Assembly: GCA_963675425.1 (NCBI GenBank)
Contig: OY776214.1
Span: forward strand, 3,472,001 to 3,536,000
Reading direction: 5' to 3'
Source: Sporobacter sp963675425
GTDB lineage: Bacteria; Bacillota; Clostridia; Oscillospirales; Oscillospiraceae
DNA length: 64,000 bases
Position numbers and translations under genes: made by a program. This document shows, piece by piece, positions 49,818-59,554 of this stretch. Position 1 is the stretch's first letter; each line of letters opens with the position of its first letter. The notes under the pieces are model-generated. The model had not been told where the DNA came from. It saw only the letters and a program-made list of their open reading frames with translations, and made no database searches.

Positions 49818-50153
49818 ATGAAAACGATGCTGTTTGATTTCTTCGGCGACCTGCTCACCGAAAAGCAGCGCGAATATTACGACCTATATTATAACGAGGA
49901 CCTGTCGCTTTCAGAAATCGCCGAAAACGTCGGCATTACGCGCCAGGGCGTACATGACATCATCGCCCGAGCTGAGGCTACGCTTCAGGACACAGAACGG
50001 AAAACGGGCCTTATCAGCCGTTTTAACGAAATGCAATCTGAGCTGTCCAGAGCTATTTTGCTGGCTGAAGCATTAAAAAGCCGGTCTTACACGGACGAGA
50101 ATGCGGCAGCAGCCGCACAGTTAATCGAGATTCTAAGCGCTTTGAGAGTATAG
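49818..50153 (+). CDS. ylxM: YlxM/p13-like helix-turn-helix protein, start uncertain
   Basis: A helix-turn-helix protein that precedes ffh in many Firmicutes and is thought to assist the SRP pathway. The core LFDFFGDLLTEKQREYYDLY and LSLSEIAENVGITRQGVHDI is clear. The start is problematic. The strong GGAGG at 49788-49792 points to about position 49800, but the only start codon there (GTG 49798) is out of frame and gives a 6-residue ORF that stops at TGA overlapping ATG 49818. I therefore give ATG 49818 (111 residues), possibly coupled through that mini-ORF; TTG 49779 in frame is the other option. A single-base error would also explain it. Confidence 0.85.
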   Translation: MKTMLFDFFGDLLTEKQREYYDLYYNEDLSLSEIAENVGITRQGVHDIIARAEATLQDTERKTGLISRFNEMQSELSRAILLAEALKSRSYTDENAAAAAQLIEILSALRV

Positions 50154-50216
50154 AATTTAAAGCACCGATTCATAATTATTACGCCAGCGCATGCACAGCA
50201 GTACATGGAGGTTATC

Positions 50217-51581
<1,365 letters not shown>

Positions 51582-51671
51582 GCACGAGAGTAAACGGATA
51601 CTCATAAAAACGCAGCTATTACCGATAACGGTATTGCGATAAATTAACTATAATAGTACGGAGGCATACTC

Positions 51672-51911
51672 ATGGTCAAGATCAGACTGCGCAGAATGGG
51701 CGCAAAGAAAAATCCTTATTACAGAATTGTCGTAGCAGATTCCCTGTCCCCCCGCGACGGACGGTGCATCGAGGAGATCGGCACATATGATCCCCTCACT
51801 CAGCCGTCAACTCTGAATGTCGATACGGAGCGTGCTCAATATTGGCTCAAGAACGGGGCACAGCCGACTGATACTGTCAAGGCGCTGTTAAAGAAAACCG
51901 GCGCCATATGA
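51672..51911 (+). CDS. rpsP: 30S ribosomal protein S16
   Basis: A 79-residue ribosomal protein: VKIRLRRMGAKKNPYYRIVV, RDGRCIEEIGTYDPL and RAQYWLKNGAQPTDTVKALL are diagnostic. A TATAAT at 51649-51654 lies close to the start, so an internal promoter is possible though no clear -35 is seen. It is followed closely by khpA. Confidence 0.98.
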   Translation: MVKIRLRRMGAKKNPYYRIVVADSLSPRDGRCIEEIGTYDPLTQPSTLNVDTERAQYWLKNGAQPTDTVKALLKKTGAI

Positions 51912-51925
51912 CCGGAGACACTGCC

Positions 51926-52156
51926 ATGAAGGATTTGTTGCTGTATATCGCCCAAAATTTAGTAGACAATCCAGATGAGGTCACGGTCGCCGAAAAAGAA
52001 GCAAAAACCGAAACAGTTTATGAGCTGCACGTCGCAGACGGCGATATGGGCAAGGTTATCGGACGCCAGGGCAAGGTCGCGGGCGAGATCAGAAAGCTCA
52101 TGCGCAGCGTTGCACAGCGCCAGGGCAAGCGCATCAGCATCGATATCGTCGACTGA
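51926..52156 (+). CDS. khpA: KH-domain RNA-binding protein KhpA
   Basis: A 76-residue protein that is a single type II KH domain with the GKVIGRQGKVAGEIRKLM motif, which binds RNA. In Firmicutes it partners with KhpB (Jag/EloR) and affects cell division and small-RNA regulation. I chose ATG 51926 (GGAG 8 bases upstream) over an earlier in-frame ATG at 51908. Confidence 0.95.
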   Translation: MKDLLLYIAQNLVDNPDEVTVAEKEAKTETVYELHVADGDMGKVIGRQGKVAGEIRKLMRSVAQRQGKRISIDIVD

Positions 52157-52182
52157 ACTTAGAAGCGTGAACTTAGAAGCGT
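52155..52182 (+). repeat. Tandem duplication of 14 bp after khpA
   Basis: GAACTTAGAAGCGT occurs twice head-to-tail (52155-52168 and 52169-52182), starting at the khpA stop codon, just before the following hairpin. It is probably a slippage duplication. Confidence 0.85.
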
Positions 52183-52211
52183 TAAGTGTGATTATTCACA
52201 CTTAACCTTTT
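52181..52211 (+). terminator. Terminator-like hairpin between khpA and rimM
   Basis: GTTAAGTGTG pairs with CACACTTAAC across ATTATT and is followed by CTTTTATT. It would reduce or end transcription before rimM, so rimM-trmD may be partly uncoupled from rpsP-khpA. Confidence 0.75.
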
Positions 52212-52253
52212 ATTGCCTCATTTTTTCGGGCAAGCTCATCCGAACTGGGAAAA

Positions 52254-52298
52254 ACCTCCCTTTACCGGGAGTTTCATGTACTTGGATACATGGGAGGT
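52254..52298 (+). promoter_or_regulatory. rimM leader with mutually exclusive hairpins
   Basis: ACCTCCC (52254-52260) can pair with the nearby GGGAG (52267-52271) or with the rimM ribosome binding site GGGAGGT (52292-52298), to which it is exactly complementary. A third hairpin, CATGTA/TACATG (52275-52292), lies between. This layout suggests a translational switch or autoregulation. Confidence 0.5.
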
Positions 52299-52302
52299 CC
52301 TT

Positions 52303-52791
52303 ATGCAAAGTTCATATCTCGAAGCAGGGCGTGTTACCTCCCCGCACGGCGTTCACGGCGAGGTTAAAATTGAGCCCTGGACCGACTCGCCGGACTTGTA
52401 CCGGCACATCAAAAGGCTTTATATTGACGGCACTGCCGTTTCAGTGCTCGCCGCCCGCGTTCACAAGAGCAGCGTCATCGCCCAGCTGGAGGGCATCGAG
52501 CGTCTAGAGGACGCCGAGCTGCTTCGGAATAAAACGGTCTTTATTGACCGGGGCGACATCAAGCTGACTGACGGCCAGTATTTTATTGCCGATCTTATTG
52601 GCCTGGACGCCATTGACGACGATACGGACGAGCACCTCGGCATCATCAAGGAAATCCTGCCGCTTGAACCGAACAGTATTTATGTCATTAACGGCGCCCG
52701 GGAGATTCTGGTTCCAGCCGTGGGTGATTTTGTTAAAAAGATTGATATCGTCGCGGGATGCGTCCGGTTTCACCTGATTGAGGGCTTATAA
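52303..52791 (+). CDS. rimM: Ribosome maturation factor RimM
   Basis: A 162-residue 16S rRNA processing factor. The N-terminal barrel has LEAGRVTSPHGVHGEVKIEP, and the C-terminal PRC domain has YFIADLIGLDAI and ILVPAVGDFVKKID. ATG 52303 follows GGGAGG; an upstream start (52213) would run through the leader hairpins. trmD starts within the stop codon (TAATG). Confidence 0.96.
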   Translation: MQSSYLEAGRVTSPHGVHGEVKIEPWTDSPDLYRHIKRLYIDGTAVSVLAARVHKSSVIAQLEGIERLEDAELLRNKTVFIDRGDIKLTDGQYFIADLIGLDAIDDDTDEHLGIIKEILPLEPNSIYVINGAREILVPAVGDFVKKIDIVAGCVRFHLIEGL

Positions 52792-53537
52792 TGAGAATAG
52801 ATATTATGACGCTTTTTCCCGAGACAGTCGGGGATATCCTATCGGACAGCATTTTAGGGCGCGGACAGGACCGGGGCTTCATTCGCATTGAATGCCACCA
52901 AATCCGTGACTACACGCTTAACAAGCAAAAACAGGTAGACGACTACCCTTATGGAGGCGGCCGCGGGTGTGTCATGCTCGCGCAGCCGCTTTTTGACTGC
53001 TGGCGGCATATCTGCCAGGAAGCCGGCGAACGCGTGCACACGATTTACATGTCGCCGGCCGGCAAGACCTTCACGCAGGCTGACGCGGTACGTCTTAAAA
53101 ATGATTTCAGCCGGCTTATCCTTGTCTGCGGCCGTTATGAGGGCGTCGATGAACGCTTTATAGAGGCGTGCGTCGACGAAGAAATATCACTCGGTGATTT
53201 TGTCCTGACGGGCGGCGAGATCCCCGCCATGGCCGTGGCCGACGCTGTCTGCCGGCTTGTGCCGGGCGTTTTGCCAGACGAAGAATGCTTTCAGAATGAA
53301 AGCCATTGGGATGGGCTGCTGGAATACCCGCAGTACACACGCCCCGAAGTGTGGGAAGACCGGCACGTGCCGGAGGTTCTGCTGTCCGGTAACCATGCGC
53401 TGATTAACAGCTGGCGGCGTAAACAGTCATTCTTACGCACGCGTTCACGCCGGCCGGACCTGTACAGCAAGCTGGATTTAAGGGAAAAAGCGGATATAAA
53501 GCTGAAAAATGAAATCGATAACACCAAAACTTCTTAA
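52791..53537 (+). CDS. trmD: tRNA (guanine-N1)-methyltransferase
   Basis: A 248-residue SPOUT-fold enzyme that makes m1G37 in tRNAs. Conserved segments are MTLFPETVGDILSDSILGR, VDDYPYGGGRGCVML, LVCGRYEGVDERF, EISLGDFVLTGGEIPAMA and LLEYPQYTRPEVW, which form the trefoil knot and substrate site. It normally precedes rplS; here a terminator follows and rplS is absent. Confidence 0.98.
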   Translation: MRIDIMTLFPETVGDILSDSILGRGQDRGFIRIECHQIRDYTLNKQKQVDDYPYGGGRGCVMLAQPLFDCWRHICQEAGERVHTIYMSPAGKTFTQADAVRLKNDFSRLILVCGRYEGVDERFIEACVDEEISLGDFVLTGGEIPAMAVADAVCRLVPGVLPDEECFQNESHWDGLLEYPQYTRPEVWEDRHVPEVLLSGNHALINSWRRKQSFLRTRSRRPDLYSKLDLREKADIKLKNEIDNTKTS

Positions 53538-53577
53538 CAAAATAAAAATTGACATTATTTAGATAGATTTGGTACCC

Positions 53578-53607
53578 AACCTCTGTTATACTTCATAACA
53601 GAGGTTT
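53578..53607 (+). terminator. Terminator after trmD
   Basis: AACCTCTGTTAT pairs with ATAACAGAGGTT across ACTTC and is followed by TTTC. It closes the ffh-rpsP-trmD group. Confidence 0.9.
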
Positions 53608-53642
53608 TTCTTCAGCAAATATGACAGGAGGTAAGTTAGTTA

Positions 53643-54488
53643 ATGTTTCGTATTGTCACCAAACGGCGTTTGAACGACACAGTCACGCTGATGGAGATTG
53701 AAGCACCGGCCGTTGCCAAAAAGGCTCTGGCCGGCCAGTTTATTATCTTCAGACTCGACGAATACGGCGAGCGCGTGCCACTCACCATCGCAGATACTGA
53801 CCCCTCGCGCGGGACGGTCACGATCATATTCCAGATCGTCGGCCGCTCGACGATCCTGCTAGGACAGCTTGAAGAAGGCGATTTCATCCATGACTTTGTT
53901 GGACCACTCGGCATCCCGACGCATTTGGACGGTATAAAACAGGCCGCCATCGTCGGCGGCGGCGTCGGTAATGCCATCGCATATCCTGCCGCCAAAGCTC
54001 TTTTTAATAAAGGCGCCGCGGTGGACGTAATTGCGGGCTTTCGCTCACGGGATATCATTATCCTGGAAGACGAGATGCGCGCGGTCAGCCAGAATTACTA
54101 CTTAATGACAGATGACGGCACAGCCGGTGAAAAGGGGTTTACAACAGCAAAACTCAAAGCCCTGCTCGAGGCCGGCAGAAAATACGAAATGGTCATCGCC
54201 ATTGGCCCTGTCATCATGATGAAGCTCATTGTCGCAACGGCCAAACCCTTTGCCGTTCCCACTACTGTCAGTATGAATCCGATCATGATCGACGGCACGG
54301 GCATGTGCGGCTGCTGCCGCGTCACAGTTAACGGCGTCATGCGCTTTGCCTGCGTGGAAGGGCCCGATTTTGACGGTTATCAGGTTGATTTCGACGAGCT
54401 GATCAAACGAAACGGCTTGTATAAGGAGCAGGAGGAACACGACCGCAACCACATCTGCAGATTGACGGGAGGTGTCCGTCATGCCTAA
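53643..54488 (+). CDS. nfnA: NfnA-like FAD/[2Fe-2S] subunit
   Basis: A 281-residue ferredoxin-NADP reductase-like flavoprotein. The N-terminal FAD barrel contains GQFIIFRLDEYGERVPLTIA, the nucleotide domain has AAIVGGGVGNAIAYPAAKAL, and the C-terminal DGTGMCGCCRVTVNGVMRFA with Cys binds a [2Fe-2S] cluster. Together with the next gene it forms NfnAB (electron-bifurcating NADH-dependent ferredoxin:NADP+ oxidoreductase). PyrK-type proteins are related, but the partner gene decides the call. GGAGG precedes the ATG. The end overlaps nfnB by 8 bases. Confidence 0.92.
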   Translation: MFRIVTKRRLNDTVTLMEIEAPAVAKKALAGQFIIFRLDEYGERVPLTIADTDPSRGTVTIIFQIVGRSTILLGQLEEGDFIHDFVGPLGIPTHLDGIKQAAIVGGGVGNAIAYPAAKALFNKGAAVDVIAGFRSRDIIILEDEMRAVSQNYYLMTDDGTAGEKGFTTAKLKALLEAGRKYEMVIAIGPVIMMKLIVATAKPFAVPTTVSMNPIMIDGTGMCGCCRVTVNGVMRFACVEGPDFDGYQVDFDELIKRNGLYKEQEEHDRNHICRLTGGVRHA

Positions 54489-55872
54489 TATGGATAAGAA
54501 TAAAACGGCCATGCCCGAGCAGGAGCCGATGGTTCGCAATAAAAACTTTCAGGAGGTGGCGCTCGGCTATACGGAAGAGCAGGCAAAAATAGAGGCAGCC
54601 CGCTGCCTCGGCTGTAAAAACCAGCCGTGTGTGGCCGGCTGCCCCGTCAACGTACATATACCTGAATTCATAAAGAAGATCGTCGAGGGGTCTTACGAAG
54701 CAGCCTATCTAATCAACACCTCGACAAACAGTCTGCCCGCCGTTTGCGGGCGCGTTTGTCCCCAGGAATCACAGTGTGAGGAGCGCTGCGTGCGCGGTAT
54801 CAAGGGCGAGCCTATTGGTATCGGCCGCCTTGAACGCTTTATTGCCGACTGGCATATGGCGCACGATACGGGCGTGACCGCATCCGTACCGGATAAAAAC
54901 GGACACAAGGTTGCCGTCGTCGGCTCCGGCCCGGCGGGTCTCACGTGCGCGGGAGATCTCGCAATGGCCGGTTTTGACGTCACGGTCTTCGAGTCCCTGC
55001 ACGAGACGGGCGGCGTTTTGATCTATGGCATACCGGAATTCCGCTTGCCAAAAGCTATCGTTAAAAAAGAAATCGAACGTCTTGAAAGCATGGGCATTAC
55101 GATACGTAAGGACGTTGTCATCGGCCGTACGATCACGATTGACGAGCTGTTTGAGGACAGGTTTGAAGCTGTTTTTATCGGCAGCGGCGCGGGCCTGCCG
55201 CAATTTCTCGGTATCGAGGGCGAATCACTTTTAGGCGTCTACTCCGCCAACGAGTACTTAACACGCATCAACCTCATGAAATCGTATCTTAAAGATTACG
55301 ATACGCCGGCCGTTAAAAGCAAATACGTCGCCGTCGTCGGCGGCGGTAACGTCGCCATGGATGCCGCCCGCTGCGCCCAGCGTATGGGCGCGGAAAAGGT
55401 CTATATCATCTATCGCCGTTCCATGACAGAGCTGCCGGCACGGGCCGAAGAGGTTCATCACGCCGTAGAGGAGGGCATCGAATTTAAGCTTCAAAACAAT
55501 CCTGTCAAAATCCTTGGCGATGAAAACAGCCGCGTTACAGCCATTGAATGCGTGCGCATGGAACTCGGAGAGCCGGACGACTCAGGCCGCCGCCGTCCCA
55601 TACCGGTGGAAGGCTCCAACTTCACCATCGATGTCGACACCGTCATCATTGCCGTCGGCACAAGTCCGAACCCACTGATCAAATCAACAACAGAAGGCCT
55701 TCAGGCAAACCGATGGGGATGCCTTATAGCCGACGACCGCGGCCTCACAACGCGTGACGGTATCTGGGCCGGAGGCGATGCCGTCACGGGCGCCGCTACC
55801 GTCATTCTCGCCATGGGCGCCGGTAAAACGTCCGCTAGAGCCATCACGGAATATATAAACAAAAAACATTAA
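54481..55872 (+). CDS. nfnB: NfnB-like (GltD-like) FAD/[4Fe-4S] subunit
   Basis: A 463-residue protein of the glutamate synthase small-subunit type. Two cysteine groups near the N-terminus, CLGCKNQPCVAGCPVNVHIP and CGRVCPQESQCEERCVRG, bind [4Fe-4S] clusters. Two Rossmann folds follow (VAVVGSGPAGLTCAGDLAMA for FAD and YVAVVGGGNVAMDAARCAQR for NADPH). With NfnA it would couple ferredoxin, NADH and NADPH pools. It could alternatively serve a glutamate synthase, but the nearest GltS-like gene is distant. I chose ATG 54481 after GGGAGGTG. Confidence 0.93.
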   Translation: MPNMDKNKTAMPEQEPMVRNKNFQEVALGYTEEQAKIEAARCLGCKNQPCVAGCPVNVHIPEFIKKIVEGSYEAAYLINTSTNSLPAVCGRVCPQESQCEERCVRGIKGEPIGIGRLERFIADWHMAHDTGVTASVPDKNGHKVAVVGSGPAGLTCAGDLAMAGFDVTVFESLHETGGVLIYGIPEFRLPKAIVKKEIERLESMGITIRKDVVIGRTITIDELFEDRFEAVFIGSGAGLPQFLGIEGESLLGVYSANEYLTRINLMKSYLKDYDTPAVKSKYVAVVGGGNVAMDAARCAQRMGAEKVYIIYRRSMTELPARAEEVHHAVEEGIEFKLQNNPVKILGDENSRVTAIECVRMELGEPDDSGRRRPIPVEGSNFTIDVDTVIIAVGTSPNPLIKSTTEGLQANRWGCLIADDRGLTTRDGIWAGGDAVTGAATVILAMGAGKTSARAITEYINKKH

Positions 55873-55943
55873 AAGCCGGGACAGCGCAGCCGGCGTGATA
55901 CCGCATGGGGCGGCATTCGCGCCGGTTTTTACTTTTACCGCAA

Positions 55944-55973
55944 AAAACAGGGCCCCTTCTGGGGCCCTGTTTT
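55944..55973. terminator. Bidirectional terminator between nfnB and the ABC operon
   Basis: AAAACAGGGCCCC pairs perfectly with GGGGCCCTGTTTT across TTCT. It separates two convergent transcription units. Confidence 0.93.
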
Positions 55974-56002
55974 AAAGCTTTCAGTTTTTATAGCTGCTTT
56001 AA

Positions 56003-57295
56003 TTAACCAGCGTAGTAATCGGGTACGGCAACCCGTGCCGAATAAGAGTTAACATCAAGGCCTTCTGTCGGGTAATCGAAGAAGTCGGAGCCGGCATAGA
56101 TGTCGGACCACTTAATCATAGCCTTGTAGTTATCGTACTCGATCCAGTAGTACGGGAGTATACGGCTGGCGTAGTTGTGGTCGGGACCGCCCTTGTCGCT
56201 GGCGTTGACCCATTCCGGCCAAAGTGTATCAGGTGTCGCGTCGCCATTCATAAAGGCATACAGAGCACCAATGATCGGCTCGGCATAAATGGTCTGCGGA
56301 AGGAAGCAGGCAGCTCTCCAAGCATCCTGAACACCGGCATCCCACTGGATCTGCAGTCCTGTGCCGCCGAATGTCATAACGCAGGAATTGTCCGTAAGGC
56401 CCATTGAATCAAGAGCGGCCGCAGCGCCCTTGGCCATATCGTCGACCTCGGCAAACACGAGCCAGTACTCAAGTTCAGGATGCTGCGATAGGACCGCGGA
56501 GACAACCTGGCTGGAGGTATCGACGTCAAATGTATTAATAGAAGTGTCGGCCACCCAATATCTGTTTTCTGCCATATCCGGCTGAAGCGTTGACAATGCG
56601 TCAAAGGCGCCTCTTTCACGATCATGGAGCGGTGGTGCGACGGAGAAGTCAACCGTTATAAAGCCAAATTCTTCGATCGGGACGTCCGGCCAGAGCTTAT
56701 CCTTGAACTCAAGGAGCTTCGGCGGGAAAATCGCGCCGACCTGATAGTGGTCAAAACCAACGAACGGATTAAGCAGAGGCTTATCTGCCGCCTCTTCGTC
56801 ACGCGCCGGCGCCATACAGCCCATCCAGGGGCAGTTTTCTTCAGCAAGAATCTCGGCGCAGCGGGTATACATCAGGGCATCCGGATCGATCAACAGACCG
56901 TCGCAGTTTTTTGCCAGCGTGGGCAGGTTGCTCAGGTAAGCATCCTTGTCGCCGCCGTATTCCTGCATGCCGAGGTAGTTGATGTTCATCTTGCTCGCCC
57001 AGTGTTTAAACGCAGCGTCAAAGGCTTCATAAAGGCCCTGCGTCGCCAGGACGACATATTGAACTGTGTACGTCGGGTTGGCTGAGTAATCATAGTCCGG
57101 ATCGAACATACCGATTTCTCCGGAAAAAGAGTTATCGACCGGTTCGGATGAGGTTGGCTCTGTACTGGTGTTGGGTGCTTGCGTCGTCGTTGCGGGCGGC
57201 TCACTGTTGTCTGCGGGTTCTGACGGCTTGTTGCCGCAAGCAAACAGCGATAAAGCCATGAGGAGACATAGAACGATTGCCAAAATCTTTTTCAT
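56003..57295 (-). CDS. Sugar-type ABC transporter substrate-binding lipoprotein
   Basis: A 430-residue lipoprotein with signal peptide MKKILAIVLCLLMALSLFAC (Cys20 lipidated), a Ser/Thr/Pro-rich linker and a periplasmic-binding-protein type I domain. The segments TVQYVVLATQGLYEAFDAAF, NCDGLLIDPDALMYTRC and EYWLVFAEVDDMAKGAAAAL fit ribose/xylose-type binding proteins, but the ligand is not readable. It is the last gene of the four-gene operon; the spacing of 113 bases from the permease is wider than elsewhere, which often raises binding protein output. Confidence 0.9.
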   Translation of the reverse strand: MKKILAIVLCLLMALSLFACGNKPSEPADNSEPPATTTQAPNTSTEPTSSEPVDNSFSGEIGMFDPDYDYSANPTYTVQYVVLATQGLYEAFDAAFKHWASKMNINYLGMQEYGGDKDAYLSNLPTLAKNCDGLLIDPDALMYTRCAEILAEENCPWMGCMAPARDEEAADKPLLNPFVGFDHYQVGAIFPPKLLEFKDKLWPDVPIEEFGFITVDFSVAPPLHDRERGAFDALSTLQPDMAENRYWVADTSINTFDVDTSSQVVSAVLSQHPELEYWLVFAEVDDMAKGAAAALDSMGLTDNSCVMTFGGTGLQIQWDAGVQDAWRAACFLPQTIYAEPIIGALYAFMNGDATPDTLWPEWVNASDKGGPDHNYASRILPYYWIEYDNYKAMIKWSDIYAGSDFFDYPTEGLDVNSYSARVAVPDYYAG

Positions 57296-57408
57296 GTTTT
57301 TTCTTTCCTCCTAGATTTGATATCTTCCACTCATTGGGTATCATAAATACCTATGAACGAAATTCAAAAATTATAAACACGCAAGGTTATAAATAGAGCA
57401 CATAAGCA

Positions 57409-58428
57409 TCAGGCTTTTTTAGCATTCTCGCCCGATATAGCCGCCTTACGCAAAGCCTTGCGCTGTTGGTTCGTTGTGACATTGTCTAAAATCAACGCGG
57501 CGATTAGAATAAGTCCCTGCAGGGCGATACTGATATATGATGGAAGACCCAGCATGTTCAGGCCGCTTGTAAAGACATTTACCAGAAGCAAAGCGGCAAA
57601 CGCACCCGCCATCCCGCCGGAACCGCCAAAGAATGAAACGCCGCCGAGAATTGTAGCCGTCAGTGCTGCAAAGTTTGGCATGTTAAGTACAAGCGCAGTC
57701 GGGCTTGCCATTTTTTTATAGGCCGACCAGATGATTCCGGACAAAACTGCCATGACGCTGCTGTTAATAAACAGAACTGCCTGCACTTTTTTTGGCTTAA
57801 GTCCCGAAAGTCTCGCGGCATAGGGATTTCCGCCAACCATATATATACTTCGGCCAAACGGGGTATTGGATAGAATATAGCCATAGATAACAACAAGAAC
57901 AATCATGAGGATAAACAGCAACGGTACCCAATCCCATAAGATGGCTGCTTTGCCAAGGCTTAAAAAGCTTGCGCGATTGATCTGAACGTTATTTGTCCGC
58001 GTCCACATTGTCGCGAAACCACTGTATACAGAAGACATGCCGATCGTTGCTATAAAGGACATGAAATGCATCTTGTTAACCAAGAAAACATTAATCAGCC
58101 CAAAAACCACGCCGGCGAGCAAAGCCAGAATCAGGGCAACCCCCCATGGCAAGGCCGGGAAAAACGTTAAAAGCTGCGCGAATACCATTGAACCAAGCGC
58201 CGCTTCCGCCGCTGCAGCCAGATCGATGCCGCCGCTGATGAGCAGTGGCGCAACCGAAACCAGCATAATGCCGGGGATCGTCATGGTGATGAACAGCTGA
58301 CGAAAATTTCCTCTTGATACAAATTTGTCCTGAATAAGAAAAATAACAAACGCCAGCACTATCGTAAACATAAGAAGGCCAAAGAATTTTGAATGTATTA
58401 GCCTTTTACCTAAAGACTGTTTTCCCAT
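57409..58428 (-). CDS. ABC transporter permease (ribose-type), second
   Basis: A 339-residue inner-membrane permease of the RbsC family with about eight to ten helices. MLVSVAPLLISGGIDLAAAA and the permease motif NPYAARLSGLKPKKVQ near the middle are typical. A TILGGVSFFGGSGGMAG segment lies near the end. I chose ATG 58428 with GGAGAGG upstream; the longer frame from 58485 adds unrelated residues. It pairs with the neighbouring permease as a heterodimer. Confidence 0.93.
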   Translation of the reverse strand: MGKQSLGKRLIHSKFFGLLMFTIVLAFVIFLIQDKFVSRGNFRQLFITMTIPGIMLVSVAPLLISGGIDLAAAAEAALGSMVFAQLLTFFPALPWGVALILALLAGVVFGLINVFLVNKMHFMSFIATIGMSSVYSGFATMWTRTNNVQINRASFLSLGKAAILWDWVPLLFILMIVLVVIYGYILSNTPFGRSIYMVGGNPYAARLSGLKPKKVQAVLFINSSVMAVLSGIIWSAYKKMASPTALVLNMPNFAALTATILGGVSFFGGSGGMAGAFAALLLVNVFTSGLNMLGLPSYISIALQGLILIAALILDNVTTNQQRKALRKAAISGENAKKA

Positions 58429-58538
58429 AGGTATTACCTCTCCTTTATCGAGAATTCTGAGAGCCGGGATGCTCTCTTCTGTCACTTTTCCCGTCGAGCA
58501 GTCTAGCTATTTGCCGCCCGATGTACGTTGCGGATTAT

Positions 58539-59540
58539 TTAGCTCAGCGCTTTTTTCGCTCTTTTTGAACTGTAATAGTCCATCGTCAAAGCGACGAGAA
58601 GCAATAGACCTGTTAAAACGGTCGTCCAATAGCTGCTGAAGTGAACGATAACCGTACCAAAATCAAAAGCGTTCAAGATCAGCAGACCCACGAACACACC
58701 GGCCATGCTGCCGGTGCCGCCGCCGAATGAAATACCGCCGAGGATAGCCGCCGTCAGTCCGGTAAATTGGTTGAGCTGCAGGGCATTAAGATCCCCCTGG
58801 CTGGAGCGCCCCATATAAATCACACCTGCGATACCGGCCAGGAATCCACTGTTGGCAAAAAGTATGTAAGATATCTTTTTGGGATTGATACCCGACAGGC
58901 GCGCTGCGTTCGGGTTACCGCCCACAAGATACATCTGCATACCGAATTTTGATTTAGCCAGTATCAGCCCGTAAATGACAAAGGCAATCAGCGCGATGAC
59001 GAGTGCAAACGGGATGACGCCGCCAATTTTATAAGTACCGATAAATTTCGTTATCTCGTTACTGACATTAATCGTTGTCGGGCTGCCGCTTTCGGGACTG
59101 ACGCTGACAAACTGCATCGCACCCTTTGCAACCGATGCCATCGCCATCGTTGCGATAAATGAGGCGAAGTTGAACTCGTTAACAAGCACCGCGTTAATAA
59201 TACCAAATATAATAGAGGCAATCAGTGCAAGGATAATGGCCGCTCCCGTTGGAATGGCCCAGTATTTGAGGCACGCCGCCATAAGGACACAGGAAAACGC
59301 GCCGATAGCAGCCGCCGAAAGATCAAGATTGCCGGAAACCATCAGCATACCGGCGCCGATGGCCAGAAACGATGTAACGATCATCAGATCGCCTATCGAA
59401 AGAATCGTATTGATTGAAGCGTACTTTTCACCGACCAGGGCCGCCCATACCGTAAATATAACAGTCAGAGCCGCCAGCAGTATAATCAGTGAGAATAGCT
59501 TAGATTTTAAAAACTTTTTTGCTCCTTTTTCACTTCCCAT
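58539..59540 (-). CDS. ABC transporter permease (ribose-type), first
   Basis: A 333-residue permease of the RbsC family, homologous to the next gene. It shows FLAIGAGMLMVSGNLDLSAA, the EAA-like NPNAARLSGINPKKISY and AAILGGISFGGGTGSMAG. It starts 14 bases after the ATPase gene, with AGGAGAGG upstream. Two different permease genes imply a heterodimeric channel. Confidence 0.93.
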   Translation of the reverse strand: MGSEKGAKKFLKSKLFSLIILLAALTVIFTVWAALVGEKYASINTILSIGDLMIVTSFLAIGAGMLMVSGNLDLSAAAIGAFSCVLMAACLKYWAIPTGAAIILALIASIIFGIINAVLVNEFNFASFIATMAMASVAKGAMQFVSVSPESGSPTTINVSNEITKFIGTYKIGGVIPFALVIALIAFVIYGLILAKSKFGMQMYLVGGNPNAARLSGINPKKISYILFANSGFLAGIAGVIYMGRSSQGDLNALQLNQFTGLTAAILGGISFGGGTGSMAGVFVGLLILNAFDFGTVIVHFSSYWTTVLTGLLLLVALTMDYYSSKRAKKALS

Positions 59541-59554
59541 GATATTACCTCTCC

